64,000 nt of DNA from contig OY294071.1 of assembly GCA_958510875.1 (NCBI GenBank), positions 37,292,581-37,356,580 of the forward strand, read 5' to 3'. The stretch comes from Endomychus coccineus. Taxonomy: Eukaryota; Arthropoda; Insecta; Coleoptera; Endomychidae. Shown piece after piece: positions 16,885 through 29,200 of the stretch. Under the pieces are notes generated by a model. It was not told the DNA's origin and did not search any database. It saw only the letters and a program-made list of their open reading frames with translations. How positions within the stretch are numbered: the stretch's first letter is position 1; each line of letters starts with the position of its first letter. The translations under genes and the position numbers were made by a program.

Positions 16885-19514
16885 ATGGAGTTTGTAGTTG
16901 ATAAAGTATCTGAAGATTCTTTCTATGAAAATTTACTTATTGGATTACCAAAAGTCTTAGGCAAGTTGTCATTAATTAACTAATTTCTTGAAGATGAAAC
17001 TTACAATTTGTAAAAAGTTGGATTAGATGAAAATATTTATTTATTATTGTACAAACTGTTCCAAAAAATCAAGATTCAATATTGCTTTGAGCTATAATTA
17101 TTTTCGATGGCTATCGTCAATTAAACATTTTTGAACAGATGCAAGAGACTCAATACAATGAAAATTGGAGATCAGACAGTACTTTTGATTGCAAGGAAAA
17201 TTTCAATATATCCACCATTTTGGTTTCGAAATCTAGTAGCAATAGTAGTTAGCTTATTATTTTCCTCACCAGTAATCTATTTCGAAATATTTGGTAGGGA
17301 ATTGAATGTTACCGTTTATGTTAGTCCAGCATTCAAGTATCATGTCCAAATATGCCATGATTACCTCCAGAGAGAAAAATTTAATGCGAAACGTGTATGA
17401 TTTTAGAGAATTTATCTAACATATCAGAACCTTATCTGGAGCGATCACTTCCAGTACAATATAATATATTATGTGCTTGGGAACAAAAAAATGGCGTTTT
17501 GTTACCAGAGGATTTAAGGTCATTTTATGGGTCAGTGGACGGACTTTTGTATTTTTACAAATTTTATTATAAAGGTAAAATTTATTTCACTTGAACAACT
17601 GGATATACAAGATAATATAGTTTACTTGTAAATGAGTTTTCCTTTGCAGAAAAAGAAACTGATGATAATGCAATTACGTCAAAGATTGAAGTTAATCCTT
17701 TCAATAACTTAGTTCAAATTTATGGTTACGAAATGCATAATAACCCTGGTGTTAATATGGAAGAAGAAAGGTATATTTTGAAATTAGGGACAGAAAGTAA
17801 AGTATTTGAGTTGGTCAATTTGAACGATGCGGGAAAGGTAGGTTGCATTTCTTTATGGGTTACTATCGATATGAAATATATGGATTTGTAAATACTTCTT
17901 TAGATCAATACTGGAACACCGAAATTTTGTAATTAGTTGAAATCAAGTTTTTATTGTGAATTGTAAGTCGCTGAAGGATTGAATGAAACAATCAGATCTG
18001 ATTAAACCTATGTAATGCCTACCTGACGTAAATAACACGACACTATAGATTTTCGTTTTACATTCTGCTTATTGTTACTCTTTCGCACCTGCTGGTGCAC
18101 TTTACTATTCTCATTCTCTAGCTAAGAGATGCTATGGTATAAAGATATCTCTAGTCAATCGATGTCAGCAGATTGCGACAGGTGTATTGCGCTAGCAGAA
18201 TACAATGAACTTATGAAATGTTATAAATCTAATAAATGAAAAACTACACCATATTGTGAAGATTGGATCTCTTATTGCCCATTGAAGAAGTATATTCGAC
18301 TGAAGAATTTTGGAATCGATGATACAGCGCAATACCTCACACATTACAAAGATAACACTAAATCACTTGTTAGGTGTAGGTAAACTATGAAACAAATATT
18401 ATGAAATGCATAAAATTTGAGATTGTAATAAGTGATATAATGTACGTTAATAATGAGTGATGAGTAGTGACTAATGTAAATAAAACAAAACAACATCAAA
18501 TTTGGTAGCTCGTAGCGTACCTGATTATTTTGCATATAAGAAGAAATTCTAAGCACTTTTATACATTCCTTCCTTCTTGCATGAGGAATGCTAATTTTAA
18601 TACATAACTTACCTTATGCTGATCGAGCAAATCTGCTCGGTCTCTAGGTGAAATCATATACTAAAAGAAATATGTGAAATCGCAGTTTATTTACCAACTG
18701 TCGAAGCCCAAGTTTTTCAATGAACTTCGCTATATTCGTCTTTTTCATCCAAGGACAGTTTTATCTTCAGTTACGGAATTGAGGTAAAGGTACCTGTGGA
18801 TCAAATTTGGTTCGGAATTCGTTTGATACAGTTACTAAATCTTCCGGATTGACGAAAAGTAACACAGACTGAATCATAATTTCTTTAGCGCTTATCTTGT
18901 TTGTAGGCTTCCACATCATAGAGATCAATTGTTTGTTCGAGTATATTACTTCTGGTTGCCCAGATCTTTCCAAGGAGCTCAAAAGGTATTTTATATTTGC
19001 AGGTGGTCCTGGTGTACATTAATTCACGCTACTTGCCTAATATTTGGATATTAACATCGAAAATGGAATTTTATTTTTTAGCGGATGATTTTACAACATA
19101 TTTAAGAATGTGTATCCATCATTTAGGAGTACCTTTCTGGCAGTTTGCATATACAAAAGAAGGAATCCCAGATTTGAGTGAGGTATACTATAAATTCTTG
19201 GCTTAACATGAATGAAATAGTTACATTTTTAGATGGTATTACGGTTACTGGTGCCTGCTATATTACCACTGGATAAAAAAATTGAAGATATTAGAAAACA
19301 GTATGAAAAGAGACAAGCTGAGGATGTTACAGATCTTTTCATTAACAAGATTGATTCCAGCATATTCAGAATGTCGATGAGAGTAACATCTCAAAATAAC
19401 ACTGCCAGTATGATTGAACAAGGAGAAAATAACCAAACTAAGAAAAGAAATGGGAAACCCCGTAGCCCGACCAAACTTCAGCGAAAACCGTTGTACCATA
19501 AAAAAACGAATTAA
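16885..19514 (+). CDS. TPGS2: TPGS2, tubulin polyglutamylase complex subunit 2
   Basis: Non-catalytic subunit of the complex that adds glutamate chains to tubulin. Exons: 16885-16960, 17407-17574, 17650-17837, 19003-19182 and 19233-19514, phases agreeing, 297 residues against about 300 in the human protein. Landmarks that match the family: the early SFYENLLIGLPKVLE helix, CAWEQKNGVLLPEDLRSFY (the WEQKN...PED...FY signature) at about residues 45-65, then IWILTSKMEFYFLADDFTTY and HLGVPFWQFAYTKEGI near the middle, and a Lys-rich tail. Intron 1 must use a GC donor (TTAG|GCAAGT) to keep the reading frame and the family's residue spacing. Intron 3 (17838-19002) contains possible antisense exons. 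A poly(A) signal is at 19724-19729, beyond that of the opposing gene. Confidence 0.9.
18525..19018 (-). CDS. Possible antisense coding exons nested in TPGS2 intron 3
   Basis: Minus-strand frame from an AG near 19019 to donor CAG|GTACCT at about 18793 reads like a folded protein (NIKYLLSSLERSGQPEVIYS, then MIQSVLLFVNPEDLVTVSNE). Two further short pieces fit: about 18661-18612 between TTTTAG and GTAAGT (MISPRDRADLLDQHK), and about 18558-18525 before GTACGC. A possible end at 18270-18290 follows. I do not recognise the family and see no ATG. It could be part of a nested gene, a gene fragment, or chance. The first piece would overlap the start of TPGS2 exon 4 on the other strand. Confidence 0.3.
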
Positions 19515-20163
19515 AAATTAATGTAACTTGTTTGATTTAGCTGTATTACTTACACTTCACCTCCTTCAACTGTTCAAGTGACAATAATGAAAACATGCCA
19601 ATTCATAGTAACAACCACATCAGAAAATTGAGTTCAGAACAGGTCAATGACATTTGATAAGGAAGGAAGTTTATTTGTGTATTCTTCATAAAACAATTTT
19701 CTACTATTCTTTAAATAAGTCAAAATAAATTTTATAACATTTGTTTAATTAAAAAATAATCAAAGGAAAACATTTCTTGTGGTAACAAGTGCTATGCATC
19801 AATGTATTTGAAGCTTATGTACAAAACGTTTCTTATTCACACAGTTCATTTTATAAATTATTAATTCTAACAATTCTATATTATGTTTCATGAAAATCTT
19901 TGTTTTAAAAAAAAGGTATCTGATCTGCTCTTTGCCCCTCTACATAACATTATTGCTATAGAACAGCCAAACAAACTTGATATAAAAGGTACAATTTTAT
20001 ATCATTAAACTATCTAGGCAAAGGAATTATCTCCAATCTGCAACCTATGGGGCTGGCCCATTGAATACTGACAAATATCAACATGAGTTTAGCATCAGAA
20101 AACACTTATTAAATCACAAATGTAAGATTTTTGAGGAACAGTTCTATAAGTCTGGAAGAATGT
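19515..20163. terminator. Convergent 3' ends with crossing poly(A) signals
   Basis: TPGS2 (plus) and the zinc-motif gene (minus) end tail-to-tail 649 bases apart. AATAAA on plus at 19724-19729; AATAAA on minus at 19675-19670. If both are used the two 3' UTRs overlap by about 50-80 bases. No coding frame seen. Confidence 0.5.
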
Positions 20164-21207
20164 TTACATCTCGTCAAACATTTTGAAGATTTCCAAATCA
20201 AAATCATTGGTGGTTTCTCTTTCAGCCACTGTACTAGTAACATTTGTGCTAGAATTCAGTATTTCATCAATAGTATCATAAATAAATTTATCTGTATATC
20301 CATCTAACAGCAAACTATCATCTGTCGTGACAAGACAATTGTTTGATGAACTGGGATTTAAGGTATTGTTGTCAACTGTTTGATCAATATCAACAGGGAT
20401 TATGTTATGCATTTTTGGTGTATCAACACAAACTTTACCGTTTAAATCATATCGGGTTTTGGGTTCTTCTGTTTCAGCTTGTGCATTACTAGGGGGGGTT
20501 TCAACTGCATCATTTGTAGGACTTGGATTCTTTAACTTTGATTTTCTTGATAACCTAAGCTTTGTTTTAGCTTGAGCTATACTAAGGGGGTTTTCAACTG
20601 CATTATTTGGTGATAACTTACTAAATTTTGTTTCAGATTGTGCAATACTAGAGGAGGTTTCAACTTCATTACTTGTAGGAGTTTGATTCCTTATTATTGA
20701 TTTTCTTGGTAAACCAGTGAATTTTGATCGCCTTGAACCACCAATTATAAATGAACGTAGCTCATGTAGTGCCTCATTCTTATTTTCTTGGACTTCATCT
20801 TTTGTTATTAAGTCATTGTTCATCAGATGTTCTAATTCCAAATTTTGAGGTACTAATATATTGTCGGATTGTTTTACAGTATTGTTGACAGAATCTTTCG
20901 TCAGAGAACCTAATTCATTATCAATTTTTTTTTTACATTTCCTCTGCTTAATTTGAGTTTTTGCCTTGTGGATGGAATATCTATATGAATCTTCTAGGCT
21001 GCGTTTGACTATCTTGCAATTGTAGCCAACAGGGTATGGACATTTCAAATCAACGCAAAAGTAAAGGGATGTGTCTAAATTTATGTATTTCAATTCCAAA
21101 CGTTTCCGGCAAAGTGGACAAGTATTCGGTTTCCTCTTTCTCTGGAAAAAAGATTCCAAGTTAAAACAAACTCTTTTAAAACTCATTAGATTACTTACTT
21201 TACCCAT
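20164..21207 (-). CDS. Uncharacterised protein with N-terminal C-x2-C...C-x4-C motif
   Basis: Two exons: 21207-21199 (Met-Gly-Lys) and 21141-20164, separated by a 57-base intron GTAAGTAA...TTTTTTCCAG that happens to stay open in frame. Spliced length 328 residues. Residues 11-40 carry CPLC...YFCVDLKCPYPVG, a four-cysteine (11, 14, 32, 37) zinc-type motif. It resembles the N-terminal cysteine motif of USPL1-like SUMO peptidases, but no peptidase domain follows. The rest is low complexity: a Lys-rich patch, three imperfect repeats with the core VE-x(3)-S-x-AQ-x-T-K at about 155-235, and an acidic C-terminus ending DLEIFKMFDEM. Function unknown. The USPL1 resemblance is short and only suggestive. 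The intron is inferred from its consensus ends, not shown by the frame. Confidence 0.65.
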   Translation of the reverse strand: MGKVSNLMSFKRVCFNLESFFQRKRKPNTCPLCRKRLELKYINLDTSLYFCVDLKCPYPVGYNCKIVKRSLEDSYRYSIHKAKTQIKQRKCKKKIDNELGSLTKDSVNNTVKQSDNILVPQNLELEHLMNNDLITKDEVQENKNEALHELRSFIIGGSRRSKFTGLPRKSIIRNQTPTSNEVETSSSIAQSETKFSKLSPNNAVENPLSIAQAKTKLRLSRKSKLKNPSPTNDAVETPPSNAQAETEEPKTRYDLNGKVCVDTPKMHNIIPVDIDQTVDNNTLNPSSSNNCLVTTDDSLLLDGYTDKFIYDTIDEILNSSTNVTSTVAERETTNDFDLEIFKMFDEM

Positions 21208-22076
21208 AAATCCAAGTTATAGTCTAGTTTGTTTGTAATCGGGATGTCGATTGATTGAGGTTAAGCTTGAAATTGACACAAATTTCTCTATGATTAGGAA
21301 ATTAGAAGCATAACACTTGACATACCCAATGATGCTAAATGTTGTGGGCCATAGCCTGTAGGCTACGCCTGAGCCCATCAATCACTATTCCCTGCGCATA
21401 TCGCCACCACAATCGAGAATGTACGAAACTATAGTTTAAATATATTTCTCACAAATTCTATATATTTATAGTAGTTTAGCTTAGTTTATTTTTCTTGCTC
21501 AGATTCAATATATATACACAAGAAAATATATGGAAGAATACCTCAGAGGTGTGGAGCACGTCAAGTTAAAATTTTATATAAATATGAATTACAATACATT
21601 TATTATCGTAAATAAAAATAACATTGGGTAAACAGATTAAAATGTATATAGGTCCAGTACATTAAAATGGAAACGATACATACAGATATGACTAAAGTGA
21701 CTTTAGAATACTTAGAAATAGCTCAAATATCTTTGTAGTAATATCGTTTGAAGATAACACGCTGACGTCGAAACTATAGTCACGATTTGTTTCTATAATA
21801 TATGTGATACAAACAAATTAAAGTGTTTTTTTATTATATAAATATGATAAATTATCACAAAGTAATGGTTTCCACCATTGAATATATTTACTTCTTGCGT
21901 ACGTGGAAGCGGGTCCGCATTTGAGCACAAAAAATGTCCTTATTAGAACTAGGTATAAGTGTCACTTCAGGTTCAAAATTTAAGGGATTTTAAGCTGCAT
22001 CCCTATTATGTAGTTTTAAACCAGACACTGATTTTGATAGGCTGCTCAACTATTGTTTTGTTATTGATTAAGAGAG
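21208..22076. other. Intergenic stretch, no gene seen
   Basis: AT-rich, with one small hairpin near 21339-21380 (TAGCC TGTA GGCTA inside GGGC...GCCC). Nothing else recognised. Confidence 0.6.
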
Positions 22077-22450
22077 ATGTGTTACAAAAATCCTCAATTC
22101 CTTTGCCTGGTTTTATGTACCGATGAAGTCACTTTTACTAGCTGCGAGTTATTTACACAATATGCACTCACTATGGGTCGCAAAAAAACCTCATTGGATG
22201 CGCGAAGTGGATTAACCAAACAGTCAGCATGTCAACGTGCGGTGTGGAGCTTTAGGATAGAGAATTATCGGACCATTTATTTTTAATGACCATATAAATG
22301 ACGAATCTTGTTTGAACTTTTCAGAAAATGACTTGCCTATCCTTTCATTTATGCTCCTCTTGACATCCATGTGGTATCAACATGATGGATGCCCGGCATA
22401 CTTTTCGCAAATGGCCGATGATTTTTTTAAATGTTAGATACCTACCCAAA
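22077..22450 (+). pseudogene. Relic of a mariner/Tc1-type DDE transposase
   Basis: Conceptual translation in shifting frames shows the order of this family: NPQFLCLVLCTDEVTFT (usual form: FLSKVLFTDEATFT), then a VW-S-F-ENYRTIYF block, an LPIL...PLDIHV block, and WYQHDGCPAYFS (usual form: WFQQDGAPAHFS). Frames are broken by stops and small indels; both ends of the element are missing. Confidence 0.65.
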
Positions 22451-22881
22451 TCTCTGGATTAGAAGGGGTTTCTCAATTGTTTCCTTGAAAAGTTTTTCAT
22501 GATTAAAATTTTTCGATTGTTTCCTTAAATATTTTTCCATATTTATTTTAATACTGTTGTTACCGTTGGCCTCTAAACACGCTTCAAATTTTTCCATTTA
22601 TATAATTTGAACTAGTCCTAATAAGCCTAGATAAAGTGTGAAGGGAGAGGCACGGAATATGACAAATGGAAAGTTATTATTACTATTCCAAACTACACAA
22701 CTATGGAAAAATTCAAAAAACAATTAAAGTGTTTAAAAATTATTCTTTTGGCAATAACTATGAAACAAATGAAGTTATCGAACTGCGGATCACACGCAGT
22801 GTAAATTTAATCTACTTACCTATTATGATATACTGAATGATTTAAGTTTTCGTTTTCTCATAATTGTATCTTCCTTTATGT

Positions 22882-23023
22882 GCCATCTAGCAGCAACCAA
22901 TAGTACTTCAAGCGAAAGTATTTGTAGGTAAATTTCAGGTCGCTGTATGTGGGCCATCTAGCAGCAAGCAATAGTACTTCCAGCTAAAGTTTGTGTAGGT
23001 AAATTACAGATCGTTGTATGATC
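22882..23023. repeat. Tandem duplication, two 71-base units
   Basis: GCCATCTAGCAGCAA-CAATAG starts at 22882 and again at 22953. The units agree along their length with roughly one difference per ten bases, through GTAGGTAAATT-CAG-TCG-TGTATG. No coding sense evident. Confidence 0.8.
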
Positions 23024-23264
23024 GAATTCATCTAAGCTTCGTTGAAAACACAAAGGTGGCTTTCAGGAAAAATACTTTTACAATAAGTGAGCGCTGATGT
23101 GTTTTTTTAAATCTTATTAATTCATTACATGTTGATATTCTTGGGTTGTGTAGATGTTAAGTCAGCCGTAATAACTTTCGACTGGATGAAGTAATTTCCC
23201 CAGAAGGGCATAAAATTCAAGATTTATTTATTTACTCAACAAAGTTTAACATAGTTAGCGATAT

Positions 23265-26200
23265 TTAGGTAGAACCGTATTTGATGACTGTCAAAAGCAT
23301 ACTAACATTAGTAGAGGGAGCAAAAAGATACACTTCTTCATTGAATTCGAATGGAATTAAATTTGCTAAGCCTTCCATTTGGCCTGAAGATTCTTTCCTC
23401 CACCCTTCAACATATTTATAGGAATATATGGTATAATATCCATTTTCCGACACAACACATAAGTAGGGGTCGCTTATTCCAAAGCCTGTAAATGTTCCAA
23501 GTTATAAATAATATAATCTACTTAAAATAATGGATTAATTTATAATTATTTACCACATTGATAAAGGAAATAAACAAACACTGTTTTTTTATATGTATAT
23601 TACCACTGATTTTATCATGAAACCTTTCGACAGTTAAACTGTCATTTTCAAAGTTATAACTGTGTTATTGTTGGAAAATGACAGTTTAACTGCCGAAACT
23701 GTAGTCACGTGATAAAGTTAGTGGCTACATAGAAAAAACAGTTTGTTTATTTCCTTCATTAATCTAATAATTGAGTTTACAATTAGGATATCTTATATTG
23801 AATAATACATGTTTGACTATCTCTGAATATTTTTTATCATATACACAGTGTTTCACAACTTATTGGACTAATTATTTCAACCACATATAGACTTTTAAAT
23901 AAGAAGGCGATTTAACTTAAAAATTCTGTATTGTAATTTATTTTCATGCAGTGTTTACTCACAGTCAGATAACATAGTGTAATTTATTATTTTCAATTGC
24001 ATAATTTTTATCTTGTTTTCTGTTCCACTATTATTACATTTATAAGAGATCGACTCCTTATTCAAAAGTACATATGTGGTTAGAAATTGTCGGGTAAGTT
24101 GTGAAACAGCCTGTATCTACACATTGATTACATGAGAGGAAAACCTATAATATTTGTGGAACTTCATGGCAGCCAGCGATGGAATTTTAGGAGAGGGGAC
24201 AGGCTTGGAGGTTATAGGCATCAGGAAATACCACACTAGGCAAACAGTTCCACAACTCCTCCATTCGATAAAAAAATGAAGTCTGGTAGAAAGAAAGAAG
24301 TTTGGCAGGCCTTGAGCTTGACAATGAAGGAGTGACCATCCTGAATTCGTATGGTCTGCCTACCTTGAATTGCCCGTGGTGGAATAACAGTCGAAATTTC
24401 TGACGACCATGGAAATATCTGTGGAGTACGGGGAGATCGCCACCTTTCTACGATGTACTACAAGATATCTTAATTCAGTAAGTATGTCCTGTCGCCCTTG
24501 GTCAGAGCTAAAGAAACCATAAACGAGACCATCCAGGATTATGCATAATTGCATCATGAAATATTCTACCCACTCCAAAAATTTTAATTGGAAGCAAAAT
24601 CCATCTTAGTTAATTCAAGTTTGCACGGATGCTTACAATTCAATATACATTAAAACATATTCGTTGATTTAATTGACCAGAAGTTCCATTCATCCTGAAA
24701 GATCTTCCCATGGAGATACCGTTACGGAACGATTTGTCCATAAGATCAAGTAGATTCAAGTAGAACATAGTTAGAGCTTGAAACACATTGACTCACCTCC
24801 ACTATAAAATACTGACACTCCTATTACAGGACTTTCTTCGAACAATGTCTGATAAAAGTAGTAATTATCGTGATCAGAATCATATTTGAATATCAGCAAC
24901 GGAGCTCTTTTGTGTATCAGTACTATCAGACTATCGGCTCCAAGAATCACTCCCGCTGCAGAGGAACAACCATAAGCTTGGACTGTACGCAAATGGTAGA
25001 ACTAAAACAAATTAAACGTTATTATTGTTAGTTTCTTCTGTATTACTTTTACCTTCTCAGTTTTTTCATCAAATCTATAGAATAAGGTTTCTTCAAACTG
25101 ATCATTCTGCAAACCAATAACTAATGTTACTGCTTGGGCCGTATGGAACAAATTTAAACTCCAAATCCCTTTTGCTGGTATTGTTTGTATTTCTTCAGCT
25201 GACATCTGAAATATTAATATACTTTCGTCATATGATGATGTATATTACAGATATGTATGTAATAAATATTTCATTCTATTTCGCTCTAAGCATATGTATT
25301 TAATAAACTATAGTTTACTTTGATAATGGCTACTTGGTAACTGAAAGGTCATTAGTGCTTTAAGAGAATTTTTAGCGGATGAGGGTGATTGTTTCTTATT
25401 TATATGAATTTAATTTCGAAAATTTTACCTTATCTTTGTTGAATCTAAGAATCTGGCAAGATAAATCATAAGAATTAGTGACTGCATCGTAATATCTTCC
25501 TACTATGGCATATGTTATTCCTCGCAGTGTGAAAAATTCTACTCCACTGATGTATCCCGAAAAGTACGTAGGGTATGTATAAAAACTACTGGTATTGTTG
25601 TGTGGTTCAATGGTATTCCATGCCATAGAGGAAACTTCATTTAATACTTTAGTTTTTGACGTTCTAGAAAAAAATTATAGAACATTATAAATTACTATCA
25701 TTTCAGCCAGAACCGCCGAGGCGACATTATTGTTAACCAGATGCAGACATGGAAAGACATGGGGCTTAGTTTTGAAATGGTGTATTGAACATACAACATT
25801 ATGGTGAAACCATTGATCAGTTATGCATCTTTGGTATGGTGGACAAAGATAACCCAAAAATAGCTGTGGCTGAGTTAAGTTAGGTACAAAAATTTGTCTG
25901 TCTCAGTATAATGGGAACACCAACAGCAGTTATGGAAGTAGAATAGGACATACCCCCCATTGGTATAACAGTAAAGGGGAGGCAAGAATGTTACTGCTGA
26001 GGCTACAAAACACGAGCAATAGATCGGGCCACTACAGGATCATGGAAATAGTGGGCGGTAGCATGCTGAAATAAATCCTGCCAACTAGATAGCTCCGGCC
26101 AAGTACTCGTTCGAAATTATAGCTTGGAGGTAATCATACAAAATCGACGGAAGTGGACTGGATATCTAGGACGAACCGGTCAAGAGGATCTGGTATACAG

Positions 26201-29200
26201 ACGGGTCTAAGACCAGAGGAGGAACTGGTGGTATATACGAGGAAACATAAGCTCCCAACTGAGAATCTCACTGAATATATACACTTCCGTATTTCAAGCG
26301 GGAAGTTAAGCAATTCTGCTAGTGCAAGAGAAAAATGCTTGAGGAACGTGAGCAGCGTATGGATCAGAAAATGCATAGACAGCTAGGCGTCACTCAGGGA
26401 ACTTATGAATACAAAAGTGACATCGTGATTGGTATGGGAATGCTGAGGTGAACTCAGCGTCCTAACAGAACACAATTAATTAACTTTGATGTGAGTCCCA
26501 GGACAATGTGTGTGGTGTCGAGGGCAACGAAAAAGCTAATGAACAAGGCAGAACTGGTTCATCAGTCCCATATATTGAGCCAGAGCGTCTACTCAAGGAA
26601 GCATACGGGATGGGTCAAACCAGACTTGGGATGAAGCTTCTCGTATGCACTACGGAAAGTGGCTGGTGTGAACATCCAACTGAATTACACAAAGAGCCCT
26701 AGTGGCTGAAATGTGGCTGGGGAAAAGGACCCGCTTTAAAATCGAAAAAAAAATCATTTCAGTCTTTCAGTCGTTGTAATTTTAATAAGGAACGATGTTT
26801 AATTGTCTAAACCATAAGCGCAGTCGGCGAACAACAATATTATTGAATTAGGAAGTAACAATAAACGTAATTCACATTCAGAGATGGTCAACCCCAACCC
26901 ATTATTGCATGAGTATCTGAATAATACGATGGGTGAATAGTAATTAATGTAATGATAGCATTGGGAACTTGGAATTTTCGTGAAATCACATACCTGCATT
27001 TTGTGCTAGTGCTAATACTATCAGTAACAAAGTGGATAGTCATGGAATCATCATCATAGCTGAATACCCTCTGAGACCCTTTACTCACAAATGAATTAAT
27101 AGAATGTTCTGGTGAAATTTGTACTGTGTATTGAATTGGACATTTACAATCCACTGGCAAGCCACAATATCCACCTTGTTCTTCGCCAGTTATATGAATT
27201 AGCACATACTCCTTATTTTTTATGGTTCTTGCGTTGTTGGTGTTTAGTATCGATATTTGCAATTCATTTGATTTTTCGATGTACATCAGTTCTTTGGGTA
27301 TTCCTGCAAAACCACAGTTCAAGTTAGAATAGCAACAAAATTATTTGTCAGCAGCTGGAAATATTTGAAAAGTTCAAGTACTTACTATCAGACAGGTTGA
27401 AGTTAATCTTTGCCACATCTTCTATATTTGTTACCAATTTTTGAATATATTCTCGCTCACTGTTGGTAGCTTTAGTACTTAGTGAATAATTAGCATCTGC
27501 GATGGAATACCCATTTATGAATTCTGCGGTTATTCTGCCATCCACATGACAAGGTTTTATGAGTTTCTGAAATAGCGTTTATCCTTTAATGCTTATACTC
27601 CAAATAACGAAGTTAATAATACTTACAACGTTGCCTTCAATGGAACTGCTTTCGTCTTTGAGCATCGCCTTTTCATATGATTCAGAAACGAATAACCCAT
27701 TCATGTAATCGGTTCTTGTTTCACCCATGATTGATAAACGTTTAACGAATTTTTTGGAGTTCTTGATCTCTTGGACTAACTCATCGAAGATGACCTCGTC
27801 CAAGTAAATGTCATTAATTGAGGAACTATTTATATTTCCTAGAAAAAAATTACGAATGTTTCAAATACATAACGATTGAAATTATTAATTTTTAATTGAG
27901 AAGAAGCAAATTACCAGAGATAACATCGTGATGAAATATTAAAATCATATCTGATAGATCCATCATATATTATCATTAATTCTGAGAACATACAAATTGA
28001 ACGTAAATTGCGTTCAGATATTGGTTTATGCCTATTGAGTATATTGTTGAATGGTGAAGAGTAGAATCGTGACGTCTTGCTGAAACCACATATTCTGAAC
28101 GTCTATTCCATCCAATTTGTCCCATGAAAAGTTTCGAATCATCGATTTTCCGTTACAGTTACAGCATTTCCGGGTTCATTTTCAACTTGATACTGCATTT
28201 TATTAAGATTTCCAAAAGAAATCTCAAATTTGAACACCTTTAGACACTTTGGCAAGTTCAAATATAGTAGTTGCCAATTATGTATTCGTGAATTTCAGGT
28301 CGATATAAAGTAATGTTAAGAGAATTAGAAGCAGATGATTACATAAATATAATCATTTATTTCCTGTTGACCAGATAACAATGATAAGGTCTTTCTAGAT
28401 CAGATCGATCAATAACGTCACAAACGTATAGTCACTCTTCTCATAGAGTTTATCAGTGGAATGAGCACGCTTTATTAAAAGTGAAAATGAGTTCCCACCT
28501 CCACCCATCGCAGGAAGGTGTGCGATGCCTCTATTTGAAAGTTGAAGCCACATTCGAAGCAGAATTGGAGTTAAAGAACTGTTTTTATTTGTGGATGGGG
28601 CAGTAGCCCATTAACCAGACAATTACGGTCGGAGGTACCTTAGACCTAACCCTCCTACATGCTAGACAGTGTTATTTGGCTATGATTTTAAAGTCGTGTC
28701 AGAAAATAGTATAACATATAAAAAATAGATTTTACAAGAACATTCTGCAAGGCAGACACAAAGACGTTCACAAACATTTAGTCGTGCGCACACTGGTGGT
28801 AGTCGCAACAAACCGTAAGGCTCTGAAGAACAGATGTGAGTTCGCAAAAGATGGAGATGCCACGCAACAAGAGAGTGCTGGATTTACGGTAGTGCAAAGG
28901 CACCGACGAGCTCCTGATATTCTCCGATATGCTCTACTAGGCGAGGTAGGTCCTGCTTACGATTGGGGAGCCAACCAAGTGCGATACCAAGTTCAGCTCT
29001 GACAACATCGAATGTGCGACAAGAGAGTACCCTATGGAGAGGGTCATCGAAGACTTGACACTCCACACAAAGGCTATCCCGGGACTTTCCGATCCTGAAG
29101 AGGTGACTTCCAAAGTTGCCATGTCCACTTAAGAGGTGGTACATCGCTCGGTTTTCGCGTGTAGGCAACGGGACAGCGATTGGAAGCCACTCCTCAATAT

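Larger units (their letters stand above)
23265..27303 (-). other. C-terminal block of the giant gene: cysteine cluster then EAR repeats
   Basis: Exon 26 has a compact cysteine group (YCGLPVDCKCP). Exons 27-30 return to EAR pattern: FTLRGITYAIVGRYYDA then LSCQILRFN (27), VTLVIGLQNDQFEETLFYRF (28), LLIFKYDSDHDNYYFYQTL (29), YTIYSYKYVEGWRK and VYLFAPSTNVSMLLTVI (30). Stop TAA at 23267-23265. Confidence 0.7.

Noticed and set aside
17131..17400. 89-codon frame in TPGS2 intron 1 as an extra or alternative exon
   Set aside because: Including it breaks the family spacing between the first helix and the WEQKN motif; none of its residues match TPGS2.
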